Position numbers and translations under genes: made by a program. Shown piece after piece: positions 1 through 8,320 of a DNA stretch of 64,000 bases (positions are counted from its first letter, which is position 1; each line of letters opens with the position of its first letter). The stretch is from Bifidobacterium biavatii DSM 23969 (GTDB lineage Bacteria > Actinomycetota > Actinomycetes > Actinomycetales > Bifidobacteriaceae), in the NCBI RefSeq assembly GCF_000741165.1, contig NZ_JGYN01000030.1, positions 62,001 through 126,000 on the forward strand, given 5' to 3'. The notes below the pieces were generated by a model that was not told the origin of the DNA, made no database searches, and worked only from the letters and a program-made list of their open reading frames with translations.

Positions 1-2109
1 GTTTGGCGCGCGCCGCTCGCTGGCCTCGCTTCCGTCGCGATGATCGCGACCATGGGCGTGACCGCGTTCACGGCTTCCGCTGCCGAGTCGCAGACGCCGA
101 CGATCACGTGGGTTAAGGCTGACGGTGAGACCAAGTCGTTCAAGTCCCCTACTGCTGAATACAAGGTAACTGCGGCTGTTCTGCAGGACAACGCTTCTGC
201 TGCGCCTACTGGCACCGTGTCGACCGGCTGGTACACCGCCGCTGGTGTTGGTAACGGCGACAAGGTCAAGCCGGATACTACCGTGTCCGAGGATGTGACC
301 TACTATCAGCACTACAGCGCTGATTACTGGACGGTTAAGTTTGACCCGACCGATGACGGCGCGAACAACTCTAAGGGTGTTCTTAACGCCGTCACTGATG
401 TCACTGGTCACGCTGGTGACACCGACGGTGGATATCAGACCGTGGTCGCCAAGGGCGATAAACTGGCTGCGTGGCAGGTGCCTACCGAAAAGCAGGGTAA
501 CGGTAAGCTGCTCACTAGCTGGTATGCGACTGATGAGAACGCGAATGCTGACCCCGTTAAGGGCAATCTTGCCGATTACGCGAAGTTGAACACGAGCGAG
601 ATCAACTTTAAGTCTCGTCTTGAAGACGCATGGACTGTTGAGTTCAAGGTGGATGACTTCAAGGGCGAATCTTGGGTTCCGGCTCAGGGCGCTGTCACCA
701 AGATCGATGTGAAGAAGGGCGCGAAGTTCTCCGATTACGGCACTGTTCCGGAGTTCACGAACGCTGCTGGCACGCGCTTGGTTTCCTCTTGGAAGGCTAC
801 CAAGGACGGTGCGGCGTTTGATCCGTCTGCCGCAGTGAATGCTTCGGTGTCGCTGCATCCGGCATCTTCTTCGTCGTTCGTCAACGTTACGTTCAATTAT
901 CAGGGCAACGGCACTGCCGATAAGACCGTTAAGGTTGTCACCGGTTCTTCTCTGCCTGTTCCGGCAACTCCGACTCGTGCTTCTAACGACAATTACGAGT
1001 ACACGTTCGGTGGCTGGTACGATTCCACGTTTAAGACTGCCTACAACGCGTCTTCTACTGTGAACAACGCGATGACCGTGTACGCCAAGTGGAACATCTC
1101 CAAGGTGAAGGTTTCCTTCTACCCGGGTTACGGTGAGAACAAGCCGACCACTAAGTGGTTTGCCAACGGCGACGCTTTCGAGGTTCCTGCTGTTCCGGAG
1201 CGTGATGGTTACAAGGCTGTCGGCTATGGTGTTCAGACTAGCGTTGATTCCGATAACAATCCTGTTTATGCCTATGCCGAGGATGCCGAGGGCTACCTCG
1301 TGAAGATTAAGCAGACTGCATTCGGCACGACTCCAGCGGCCAGCCTGTCTTACGTCGACACTATTTACGGCGACGGTAACGATGTGCAGCCCTACGCTCT
1401 GTCTACCAAGTACACCGTTGTTTGGGAACCGTTTACTTCTTACCTTGAGCGTACCGAACGTCGCGTGGCTCGTAATCTGAAGTCTGACCAGAACCTGTAC
1501 ACGGCTGCTTCCTATGCCGCGTATGTGAAGGCGTTCAAGGCCGAGTACCTGCCGGCCAAGGAGAAGGCTGCCGAGAACGGTCTGAACAAGACTGAGTTCG
1601 ATACTCTGCTCAAGCAGCTCGAGGGCCTGCAGGCCAAGCTGGTGGAGACTGCGAACGACAAGCTGTACCGCGTGTACAACCCGAACAACGGTGACCACTA
1701 CTTCACCACTGATCTCACGGAGCAGGCCGCTCTGGTCAAGCTCGGCTGGAAGGCCGAAGGCGCCCCGTACAAGGTCATCGTTAATCGCAAGGATCGCGAG
1801 AGCAAGGACAAGTACACTCGTCAGTACTACTTTGGCACTGCCGTGTGGAGCGTGTACAACCCGAACACCGGCGAGCACCTGCTGACCTTCGAGTCCGAGG
1901 CCAACGGCCTGGCCAAGGCCGGTTGGACCAAGGAGGACGTGAAGTTCTACACGGTTCAGGGCGGCACCGCTGAGGTCGTTCGTGTGTACAACCCGAACAC
2001 GAATGGTCCGGCTCACCTGTACACCAAGGCTTCCGAGGCTCGTGGCCTCGCCAAGCTCGGCTGGAAGATTGATAACAACGCCAAGCCGGTGTTCAACCTC
2101 AGCAAGTGA
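1..2109 (+). CDS. Secreted InlB/FIVAR/DUF5648-type surface protein, 5' end outside window
   Basis: The reading frame is open from base 1. By comparison with paralogs at 3601 and 28366 only six codons (MTGNAK) are missing, so the start lies about 18 nt before the window. 702 residues are visible. Order: signal peptide ending near the first ASA, a beta-rich region with a conserved KLAAWQVPT motif, two InlB-type (Flg_new-like) repeats around residues 293-470 with typical GGWYD and YAKW motifs, a FIVAR-like helical segment around 480-553 (YTAASYAAYVKAF), and three DUF5648-like modules from 554 to the end. No LPxTG motif or C-terminal membrane segment is present, so the modules are the likely means of wall retention. 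Closest paralog in the window is 28366-30519, especially in the last two modules. Codons are rich in GCT, GGT and CGT, suggesting high expression. Adhesin or glycan-binding function is inferred. Confidence 0.85.
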   Translation, partial: VWRAPLAGLASVAMIATMGVTAFTASAAESQTPTITWVKADGETKSFKSPTAEYKVTAAVLQDNASAAPTGTVSTGWYTAAGVGNGDKVKPDTTVSEDVTYYQHYSADYWTVKFDPTDDGANNSKGVLNAVTDVTGHAGDTDGGYQTVVAKGDKLAAWQVPTEKQGNGKLLTSWYATDENANADPVKGNLADYAKLNTSEINFKSRLEDAWTVEFKVDDFKGESWVPAQGAVTKIDVKKGAKFSDYGTVPEFTNAAGTRLVSSWKATKDGAAFDPSAAVNASVSLHPASSSSFVNVTFNYQGNGTADKTVKVVTGSSLPVPATPTRASNDNYEYTFGGWYDSTFKTAYNASSTVNNAMTVYAKWNISKVKVSFYPGYGENKPTTKWFANGDAFEVPAVPERDGYKAVGYGVQTSVDSDNNPVYAYAEDAEGYLVKIKQTAFGTTPAASLSYVDTIYGDGNDVQPYALSTKYTVVWEPFTSYLERTERRVARNLKSDQNLYTAASYAAYVKAFKAEYLPAKEKAAENGLNKTEFDTLLKQLEGLQAKLVETANDKLYRVYNPNNGDHYFTTDLTEQAALVKLGWKAEGAPYKVIVNRKDRESKDKYTRQYYFGTAVWSVYNPNTGEHLLTFESEANGLAKAGWTKEDVKFYTVQGGTAEVVRVYNPNTNGPAHLYTKASEARGLAKLGWKIDNNAKPVFNLSK

Positions 2110-2143
2110 GCAATCGCTTACTAGCCTAAAGGGTTGAATAGCT

Positions 2144-2179
2144 AAAGGGTCCCATCCAAATGGATGGGACCCTTTCTTG
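2144..2179 (+). terminator. Rho-independent-like terminator
   Basis: A perfect 15-bp stem (2144-2158 with 2161-2175) with a 2-nt loop is followed by a T-rich run. It lies 35 nt after the stop of the first surface-protein gene. Confidence 0.8.
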
Positions 2180-2241
2180 TTTCTGTTACTACTGCTCTGT
2201 TTCGGCTAACCCGTTTCATGCCTGTCGGTCTTGTTAGGGAG

Positions 2242-2799
2242 TCAGTGCGCGGCGATCAGGGATTGCACGCGTGAGGCGAACAGCGGGCATCCTGTGTTCG
2301 CGAGGTGTTGGATTTCTTCCTGCATGGTGCGTGGGGGTCGTTTCTTCGATGAGACGAGCATGGTCACGACTCGTAGTGTTTCTTCGGGGTATTCGTCGAT
2401 GAGACGGGTCAGGAATGCGTCCGGCGTGACCGCAGCCAATCCGATCCCGTTGAGCGCGGACGAGGGGAAGTCCTTGATGTTGAATGTGACGATCAATTCC
2501 GCACCGGCCTGGCGTGCCGCGGCCACCACATGCCGATCATCGGGATCGGGCAATACCACCGTATCCTCGAGCGGTTCCCACCCATCGGTCATGGCTTGCG
2601 GGAACGCACGGTTCATTGCTTGAAAATACCGGGTGATCGCATCATCATCCAACATGCACAAGCGCTTCAACGGGTCACGAGCCTCGTCAAGCACACGACG
2701 ACTCCACGACAGTTCACACAAGGCGGCATCCCCCAAGGAGAGGATGACGTCGTTCACCCATTTGACCACGAATATGTTCGCGTCGAGGAATACCTTCAC
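2242..2799 (-). CDS. PIN-domain toxin of a type II toxin-antitoxin pair
   Basis: The 185-residue protein opens with VKVFLDANIFV, a PIN first-acidic-residue motif. A second acidic cluster (LPDPDDRHVVAAA) and the NIKDFP segment near residue 115 complete the usual PIN site. PIN toxins are metal-dependent ribonucleases. I choose the GTG at 2799 because AGGAG sits 6 nt before it; the frame stays open further upstream but that part overlaps the partner gene and has no ribosome site. The start lies 16 nt after the stop of the HTH partner, antitoxin first, as expected for a TA operon. The RNA target is unknown. Confidence 0.8.
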   Translation of the reverse strand: MKVFLDANIFVVKWVNDVILSLGDAALCELSWSRRVLDEARDPLKRLCMLDDDAITRYFQAMNRAFPQAMTDGWEPLEDTVVLPDPDDRHVVAAARQAGAELIVTFNIKDFPSSALNGIGLAAVTPDAFLTRLIDEYPEETLRVVTMLVSSKKRPPRTMQEEIQHLANTGCPLFASRVQSLIAAH

Positions 2800-2815
2800 C
2801 AAATACTCCTCATGA

Positions 2816-3214
2816 TCAGTTGAACTGCTGAACGTAATCAGCGAGCACGCTGTCGGACACGTCCATGGAGTCCATGATCTCGTGAACCTGGTCAAACGCC
2901 TCGCGACGATCATGCTCACTGCGCTTCTTGTACTCCAACACGTCATCAAGCCTCATATACCGGTACGACTGGCTACCAAGCCGCGTGTACGGGATAAGAC
3001 CGTTATCCAACATACGCATAACAGTCCTACGAGAAACCCCAAGGATCTTCGCCGCATCACCCGTCGTGATATGCCCGGCAGCCTTCCCTGCCGTATTCAA
3101 CACAGCCTCACGAGCACGCTCGTACTCCTCGGCCGTCAACTCGATCACATGCCCCTTACCATCGGACAACTGCGCAACATGCGGGGAAACCCTTCCAGCA
3201 ACAGCAATGTTCAT
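2816..3214 (-). CDS. HTH (excisionase-type) antitoxin partner of the PIN toxin
   Basis: 132 residues from the ATG at 3214, chosen because AAGGA lies 6 nt before it while the ATG at 3220 touches the ribosome site. The centre holds an excisionase/MerR-like helix-turn-helix (TTGDAAKILGVSRRTVMRML, then a wing with YRYMRLDDVLEY). The C-terminal tail (EAFDQVHEIMDSMDVSDSV) is acidic and helical, fitting a toxin-neutralising segment. It probably binds its own promoter and the toxin. Two CAGAATGG direct repeats upstream are candidate operators. Confidence 0.75.
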   Translation of the reverse strand: MNIAVAGRVSPHVAQLSDGKGHVIELTAEEYERAREAVLNTAGKAAGHITTGDAAKILGVSRRTVMRMLDNGLIPYTRLGSQSYRYMRLDDVLEYKKRSEHDRREAFDQVHEIMDSMDVSDSVLADYVQQFN

Positions 3215-3258
3215 AACCATTCCTTTCCCATGCTTGCTTACCTCATCCAATCCTACCG

Positions 3259-3284
3259 CAGAATGGTCACAGTGGACAGAATGG
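3259..3284 (-). promoter_or_regulatory. Direct-repeat operator candidate of the HTH/PIN pair
   Basis: CAGAATGG occurs at 3259-3266 and 3277-3284, 18 bp apart, some 45-70 nt upstream of the antitoxin start. Two-turn spacing suits a dimeric HTH regulator. No strong -35/-10 pair is evident, so the promoter position is uncertain. Confidence 0.4.
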
Positions 3285-3471
3285 ACACAATACGCACCAT
3301 CACGACACGCAAGCCTGCAAACGTACGCCACGCTCTAACAAGCAGGAAACCCACCCAACTCTCCTCCGAACACGATTCGCAACCAGGCGCACTCCCTACC
3401 ATTCACCAACCCGCAAAACTGTCTGGAAACACAAACCTATTGACCAGCAAACAAACCCCCGCGATACCGCA

Positions 3472-3600
3472 ATCGTGTCCGATCGTGTCCGGAAGAGCAT
3501 CCAAACCCTGCCCGCTCGAGCGTCACCCGTTGCACGGCAACGGTTCCCATGCCCCGATACCAACCAGCGTTTCCTAGCCCTAAAAGAAAGGTTCCTGAAG
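3472..3600 (+). promoter_or_regulatory. Conserved upstream block of the cassette genes
   Basis: This block is almost the same as 28236-28365 upstream of the paralog at 28366. It starts with tandem copies of TCGTGTCCG (3473-3491), which also occur at 8047-8064 upstream of the gene at 5850-7934. In all three the motif ends 109-113 nt before the start codon, so it may be a regulator site or promoter element. A small CCCGTTG/CAACGG hairpin follows. The block ends with AAAGAAAGG, the ribosome site. The rest of 3215-3471 shows only the divergent TA control region. Confidence 0.5.
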
Positions 3601-5646
3601 ATGACAGGAAATGCTAAGGTTTGGCGCGCGCCGCTCGCTGGCCTCGCTTCCGTCGCGATGATCGCGACCATGGGCGTGACCGCGATGACCGCGTCTGCGG
3701 CGACTTCGTCGTCGTTTGTGCCGGCGTCGCAGACCTCTTACACTGTGGTGCTGAACTCCGGTGTCGCGTCTTTTAACAAGGAAGCTGCTCTTGGTCTGGA
3801 TACCACTCTGGGCGCGGGCAACGATGACGCTTCGCTGTCTTCCGATTCCAAGACGCTGACGATCAAGAACGTTCCGGCCGGCAAGACCGTTGCCGAGGTC
3901 GAGAATGCCGCCGAGGCCACGATGACCGCTCCGACGGGCTATGTGTTCACTGCCGGCGATTTCAAGTTCTGGTTTGACGGCGCCACCTATGGCACGTCGA
4001 ACATGGTTGACGAGTCGCTCACCGTCGCTAAGGCCAGCAACGGCGGCCAGGTTTCTCTGTACGCCCACGTGCCGACCACCAACGGTATTGCGAACATCAA
4101 CTTCGCTGGTTACTCGGACCCGGTGAAGATCCCGTCCAGCGATAAGCTTGCCACTTGGCAGGTTCCGACCACTTCGAACGGTCAGCATGTCAAGGCTTGG
4201 CTGCGCGACGGCGATGCGAACAAGGCGCTTGATCTGAAGACCACGTACACTGGCGACGCAAATTATTCCGCCCAGTGGTACGATCAGACCGATCCGGTCG
4301 TCACCTACAAGAACGCTAATGGTTCCACTACTCTTCCGGCTGATAAGACCCAGAATGTTGCTCCGGGCACCGCATTCGACCTGCTGAGCGCTTCCGAACT
4401 GGGCATCACCGGTGAGAACGTTGCCGTGGCTTACTATTCCAAGGCTGACAAGTCCGCTCAGTTCACCGCGAACAAGACTGGCGTCACTTCTGACACGGTC
4501 GTGTATGTTGCGTCCACTACCCGCAAGACGGTGACCTACAAGTACAAGACTGCGACCGCTAAGGACGACGGCACGTACGAAGTGAGCGCTTACGTCGATT
4601 ACGGCACCGACACGATCGCACAGAACCAGAACGCTCTCGAGCCGCCGGCTCCGGCGACTCGTGCTGATGGCGCTAAGTTCCTCGGCTGGTACACTAACTC
4701 GGATCTGAAGACCAAGGTTGTGTTCCCGTACGCATTCACTGGCTCCGCTACCCTGTACGCCAAGTATGGCGATGCGACCGCAAAGAAGAACGTGAAGGTC
4801 ACGTTCGACCAGCATTACAACGGTGCTCCGGCTGCCACGTCCGTCACGTACAAGGAAGGCGACAAGGTCGCCAAGCCGGCGACTCCGACCCGTAAGGGCT
4901 ACGTGTTCCAGTACTGGTACGCGAACGGTGCCGACGACAAGGACGTGTTCAAGGATGATGACCTGAAGGCCACCGCCAACGTCACGTACTTCGCCAAGTG
5001 GGCTACCGAAGGTGAGGACGCTTACAACAAGATCTCCACCAAGCTGTCCAATGCCGACAAGCAGTTCACGAACGCTTCCTACAAGGCCTACGAGAAGGTG
5101 TACGACGAGTACATCAACGCGTCCGACAAGTCCGTCAAGGAAGGCAAGACTCAGGCTGATGCGACCAAGGCTGTCAAGGCAGCTAAGGAAGCCCTCGTTG
5201 AGAACACTGTCAAGCTGTACCGCGTGTACAACCCGAACAACGGCGACCACTTCTTCACCACCAATGCGTCGATCCAGTCCTCCCTCGTGAACCTTGGCTG
5301 GAAGGCCGAAGGTGCCCCGTTCAAGGTTGCCAAGCCTTATGCGGATAAGGACGGCAACTACCTGAACCTTGGTGAGCTGATTTACTCGGCTTACAACCCG
5401 AACACCGGCGAGCACCTGCTGGTCGCGAAGGGCGAGGCCGAAGGCCTGGCCAAGGCCGGCTGGACGAACGAAGGCGTGATCTTCGCCGTCGCGCAGGGTT
5501 CCTCCTCCAAGAGCGTGTACCGTGTGTACAACCCGAACACGAATGGTCCGGCTCACGTGTACGTGGGCAAGGCCGAGGGTGCTTCCCTGGTCAAGCTCGG
5601 CTGGAAGTGGGACAACAACGCCAAGCCGGTCTACAAGCTCGGCTGA
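3601..5646 (+). CDS. Secreted InlB/FIVAR/DUF5648-type surface protein
   Basis: 681 residues. The start is the ATG of MTGNAKVWRAPLAGLASVAM, preceded by AAAGAAAGG; the same start and signal peptide are shared by five genes here. Order: signal peptide to about residue 33, beta-rich region 34-300 with KLATWQVPT, two InlB-like repeats near 310-390 and 398-467 (TFDQHYNG and FAKWA), a FIVAR-like helical segment 470-535 (FTNASYKAYEK), and three DUF5648-like modules 536-681. The third module carries the NTNGPAH variant, as in the genes at 1 and 28366. It converges on the paralog at 5850-7934. Secreted surface location is well supported; ligand unknown. Confidence 0.88.
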   Translation: MTGNAKVWRAPLAGLASVAMIATMGVTAMTASAATSSSFVPASQTSYTVVLNSGVASFNKEAALGLDTTLGAGNDDASLSSDSKTLTIKNVPAGKTVAEVENAAEATMTAPTGYVFTAGDFKFWFDGATYGTSNMVDESLTVAKASNGGQVSLYAHVPTTNGIANINFAGYSDPVKIPSSDKLATWQVPTTSNGQHVKAWLRDGDANKALDLKTTYTGDANYSAQWYDQTDPVVTYKNANGSTTLPADKTQNVAPGTAFDLLSASELGITGENVAVAYYSKADKSAQFTANKTGVTSDTVVYVASTTRKTVTYKYKTATAKDDGTYEVSAYVDYGTDTIAQNQNALEPPAPATRADGAKFLGWYTNSDLKTKVVFPYAFTGSATLYAKYGDATAKKNVKVTFDQHYNGAPAATSVTYKEGDKVAKPATPTRKGYVFQYWYANGADDKDVFKDDDLKATANVTYFAKWATEGEDAYNKISTKLSNADKQFTNASYKAYEKVYDEYINASDKSVKEGKTQADATKAVKAAKEALVENTVKLYRVYNPNNGDHFFTTNASIQSSLVNLGWKAEGAPFKVAKPYADKDGNYLNLGELIYSAYNPNTGEHLLVAKGEAEGLAKAGWTNEGVIFAVAQGSSSKSVYRVYNPNTNGPAHVYVGKAEGASLVKLGWKWDNNAKPVYKLG

Positions 5647-5687
5647 GCTAGTCTCAACTGAATCAATAATGGTTCAGCATTAGAACG

Positions 5688-5730
5688 AAGTGTGGTCTCT
5701 CCCCTGATTGCGGGGAGAGACCACACTTTT
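5688..5730 (+). terminator. Terminator of the surface-protein gene at 3601
   Basis: A 17-bp perfect stem (5688-5704 with 5712-5728) followed by TTTT, 41 nt after the stop. Confidence 0.85.
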
Positions 5731-5751
5731 ATGTTTCCGTGGCAGTATTTC

Positions 5752-5811
5752 CTCGAATAAAAAGAAAGCGGTGGTTCTTCCAAGATCTGAATCTTGGAAG
5801 AACCACCGCTT
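5752..5811 (-). terminator. Terminator of the convergent gene at 5850
   Basis: A perfect 21-bp stem (5766-5786 with 5791-5811) with a 4-nt loop. Read on the minus strand it is followed by a T-rich tail. Each gene of the convergent pair thus has its own terminator. Confidence 0.85.
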
Positions 5812-5849
5812 CGTATGCTTATGAACCTATCGTGTTAGCGATTGGTGGT

Positions 5850-7934
5850 TCACTCGGCCTTGAACTTGACGGAGTCCAGCGACCAGCCCAGCTTGACGAG
5901 GTTGTTGGCCTCGGCCTTGTTGGTGGTGTAGTGGTGGAAACCGGAGTTCTTGTTGTACACGCGGTACACAGTCTTGGTCGCGCCCTGCGGAGCCAGGAAC
6001 TGGTACTCGTCAGCATCGAGCACGCCATTCTTGTTCTCGTCGTCATCAAGGTTCCAACCGATCTTGGCCAGCGCCTCGGCCTCGCCCTTGCTGGAGGTCA
6101 GCAGGTGCTCGCCGTTGTTCGGGTTGTATACACGGTAAACCTTGGTGCCAAACACAGACTGGTAGGCAGCGGCCTCAGTGGAACCGGACCAAGAGATCGG
6201 GTTGAGAGCGGCCTTGAAGCCAACGCCCTCGGCCTTCCAACCGAGCTTGACGACGGCATTGTGCTCAGCCTCGTTGACGGTCAGCAGGTGGTCGCCGTTG
6301 TTCGGGTTGTACGCACGGTAGACCTTGGTGTTGGCCTTCTGCACGAGCTTCTTCTGAGCGGCCGCGAGGGTCTTCTGGGCCTCGGCGGTGTACTTGGTGT
6401 CGTACGCGGCATTGGCCGGATCGGTCTTGGTGGTGTCGATGTCGTCGACGACCTTCTTGTACTCGGCGAGGGACGCAGCGGTGAAGCGCACGTCGTTCTT
6501 CTTGGCACCGTTGAAGCCCTTGACCAGCACCTTGGCAGCGGTCTTGGCGTAATCTTTGGCGGTAGCCTGATCATTGGTCAGCCACTTGGCGGTGAACGTC
6601 GTGTTGGCAGTGACCTTCGTGGTGGACGGGTCGAAGACGCCGGCGGTCTCTTCGCTGTCGTAGGAGACGAGCTTGGTGTTGCCGATGTACCAGCCATCGA
6701 ACACGTAGCCGGCGCGGGTCGGAGTCGGAGCATCGATGTCGCCGTACTTGGTGCCTTCCTTGACCTTGACCGAGGTCGGGGCCGGGGAGCCATCGTAGTA
6801 CGGGTCGAACGTGAGCGTGTACTCCTTGGTCTTCGACGTCCACTGAGCCGTGTACGCCAGATCATCGCGCAGCTTCTCGTTGAGTGTGGCCTTCACCGCC
6901 TTACCGTCGGTGCCGACATAGGTCCAGCCGTTGAACGCGAAGTCATCATTGTCGGACGGAGCCTTGAAACGCTTGGAATCGTTCACCGAAGAACCCTTGA
7001 GCAGGTACATGACCTTGTTGGCGGAGTTATCGCCCTTGTTCTTGTACTCAGCGAACGTCGCAGTCACAACATCCGAGGTACCGGCAGAAGCAACCAGCTT
7101 GACCGCAGTCACGCCTTCCGGAGCGCCATCCTTGTTGTACTGAGCGATAGACACGGTCTTCAAGCTGCCACCAGCAGTGTACTGAACCTTCCAGTCAGCA
7201 GCCTTCGTGCCGAAAACGTAGCCCTGCGGAGCGGTCACATCGTCCGCACGCTCAGCACGATATTCCTTGAGCTCAGTGGCAAAGCTATCGGAAGAGGCAG
7301 TGGTCTTGTCGTAGGACACCAGAACCGGCTTCGCAGGAGCCGAGAACAGGAAGAACTCGGAACCAGCAGTCGCACCGGCCGGAGTAGCCTTGGTGCCGCC
7401 GTACACGTCCGTGTACCAACCCCAGTCATCGCCATCAGTCGTGTTGGCATCGGTCGGAACCTGCCAAGCAGCCAGCTTATCGCCGGAAGCCAGCCAAGTC
7501 TTGCCCGTAGTCGAGTTAGACAGCACCGGCCAAGTCATAACAGAAGCATTGTTGCTCAGCACGTTGAACGTGACCGCGCCATTGGTGGTGTAGTGCGCGT
7601 ACAGGGTCTTGCCGGCAAGATCCTTCGAAGCCGGATCCACAGCCTCGCCAGCAGTGCCGTCCTTAGTAGTGTACCAACCGGTGAAGTGACGAGCTCCCGT
7701 GTTCTTCGGCTGATTGGCAGCAGCGTAGATCTCTTCCAGAGTACCGTTGCCGTTCGCATCCTCAACAGTCACGCTCGTCTTGTTGTTGCCGAAATCACCG
7801 TACGTGCCGGCATCCAGCGTCACGGACGCAGTGGCAGCGGAAGCGCTAAACGCGGTCACGCCCATGGTCGCGATCATCGCGACGGAAGCGAGGCCAGCGA
7901 GCGGCGCGCGCCAAACCTTAGCATTTCCTGTCAT
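5850..7934 (-). CDS. Secreted InlB/FIVAR/DUF5648-type surface protein
   Basis: 694 residues from the shared ATG at 7934 with AAAGAAAGG upstream. Order: shared signal peptide, beta-rich region with KLAAWQVPT, an InlB-like repeat near residues 373-447 (TFDPYYDGSPAP, AGYVFDGWY, FTAKW), a FIVAR-like helical segment (RFTAASLAEYKKV), and three DUF5648-like modules from about 534. The middle module has a DDDENKNGVLDADE insertion that resembles a calcium-binding loop. It is closer to the gene at 30643-32721 (FDPYYD motif, KKLVQKA ending of the helical part) than to its convergent partner. No anchor motif. Role in adhesion or glycan binding is inferred. Confidence 0.87.
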   Translation of the reverse strand: MTGNAKVWRAPLAGLASVAMIATMGVTAFSASAATASVTLDAGTYGDFGNNKTSVTVEDANGNGTLEEIYAAANQPKNTGARHFTGWYTTKDGTAGEAVDPASKDLAGKTLYAHYTTNGAVTFNVLSNNASVMTWPVLSNSTTGKTWLASGDKLAAWQVPTDANTTDGDDWGWYTDVYGGTKATPAGATAGSEFFLFSAPAKPVLVSYDKTTASSDSFATELKEYRAERADDVTAPQGYVFGTKAADWKVQYTAGGSLKTVSIAQYNKDGAPEGVTAVKLVASAGTSDVVTATFAEYKNKGDNSANKVMYLLKGSSVNDSKRFKAPSDNDDFAFNGWTYVGTDGKAVKATLNEKLRDDLAYTAQWTSKTKEYTLTFDPYYDGSPAPTSVKVKEGTKYGDIDAPTPTRAGYVFDGWYIGNTKLVSYDSEETAGVFDPSTTKVTANTTFTAKWLTNDQATAKDYAKTAAKVLVKGFNGAKKNDVRFTAASLAEYKKVVDDIDTTKTDPANAAYDTKYTAEAQKTLAAAQKKLVQKANTKVYRAYNPNNGDHLLTVNEAEHNAVVKLGWKAEGVGFKAALNPISWSGSTEAAAYQSVFGTKVYRVYNPNNGEHLLTSSKGEAEALAKIGWNLDDDENKNGVLDADEYQFLAPQGATKTVYRVYNKNSGFHHYTTNKAEANNLVKLGWSLDSVKFKAE

Positions 7935-8320
7935 CTTCAGGAACCTTTCTTTTAGGGCTAGAAGACAACCGGTAACACAAAACGGCGCAAACCGTTGACG
8001 GATAAGAGTTTTCGCACTCGAGAAAATCGACCGTGCCACGGTTTTAGACACGACCGGACACGACCGCCGTGGCGGTGGCCTTCAGCCGGGAGCGTGTCCG
8101 GGATTGCAAGGCCCGTCAGGCTCCGTGTTTTTGCCTCAGGAATCGAGCGTTGCGGAGCGGCGTCCGCTGTCCGCCGTCGGGCGACCCGTTGTCCGTGTCA
8201 TGCGCGTCCGTTTCATTGCATACGCTCGCATCACACGCTCGCCAAACCTCGACCGCACTGCCGGGAAGGCGTCTCCAGCCGTCGTCCTTTCGTGCTTCAG
8301 GAAGACACTTGGACCTGCTC
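7935..8320. promoter_or_regulatory. Gene-free upstream region of the surface-protein gene at 5850
   Basis: 386 nt with no credible gene. It carries the shared 22-nt ribosome-site segment (7935-7956) and, at 8047-8064, the tandem TCGTGTCCG-like motif on the minus strand, the same distance from the start codon as in two paralogs. Nothing else stands out before the end of the ATPase gene at 8321. Confidence 0.4.

Noticed and set aside
5739..7955. Long open frame antisense to the surface gene at 5850 (and likewise at 30592-32742, 28345-30426 and 3580-5556)
   Set aside because: These mirror frames arise from the codon bias of the real genes; they have no ribosome site and encode Arg/Val/Leu-rich proteins without motifs.
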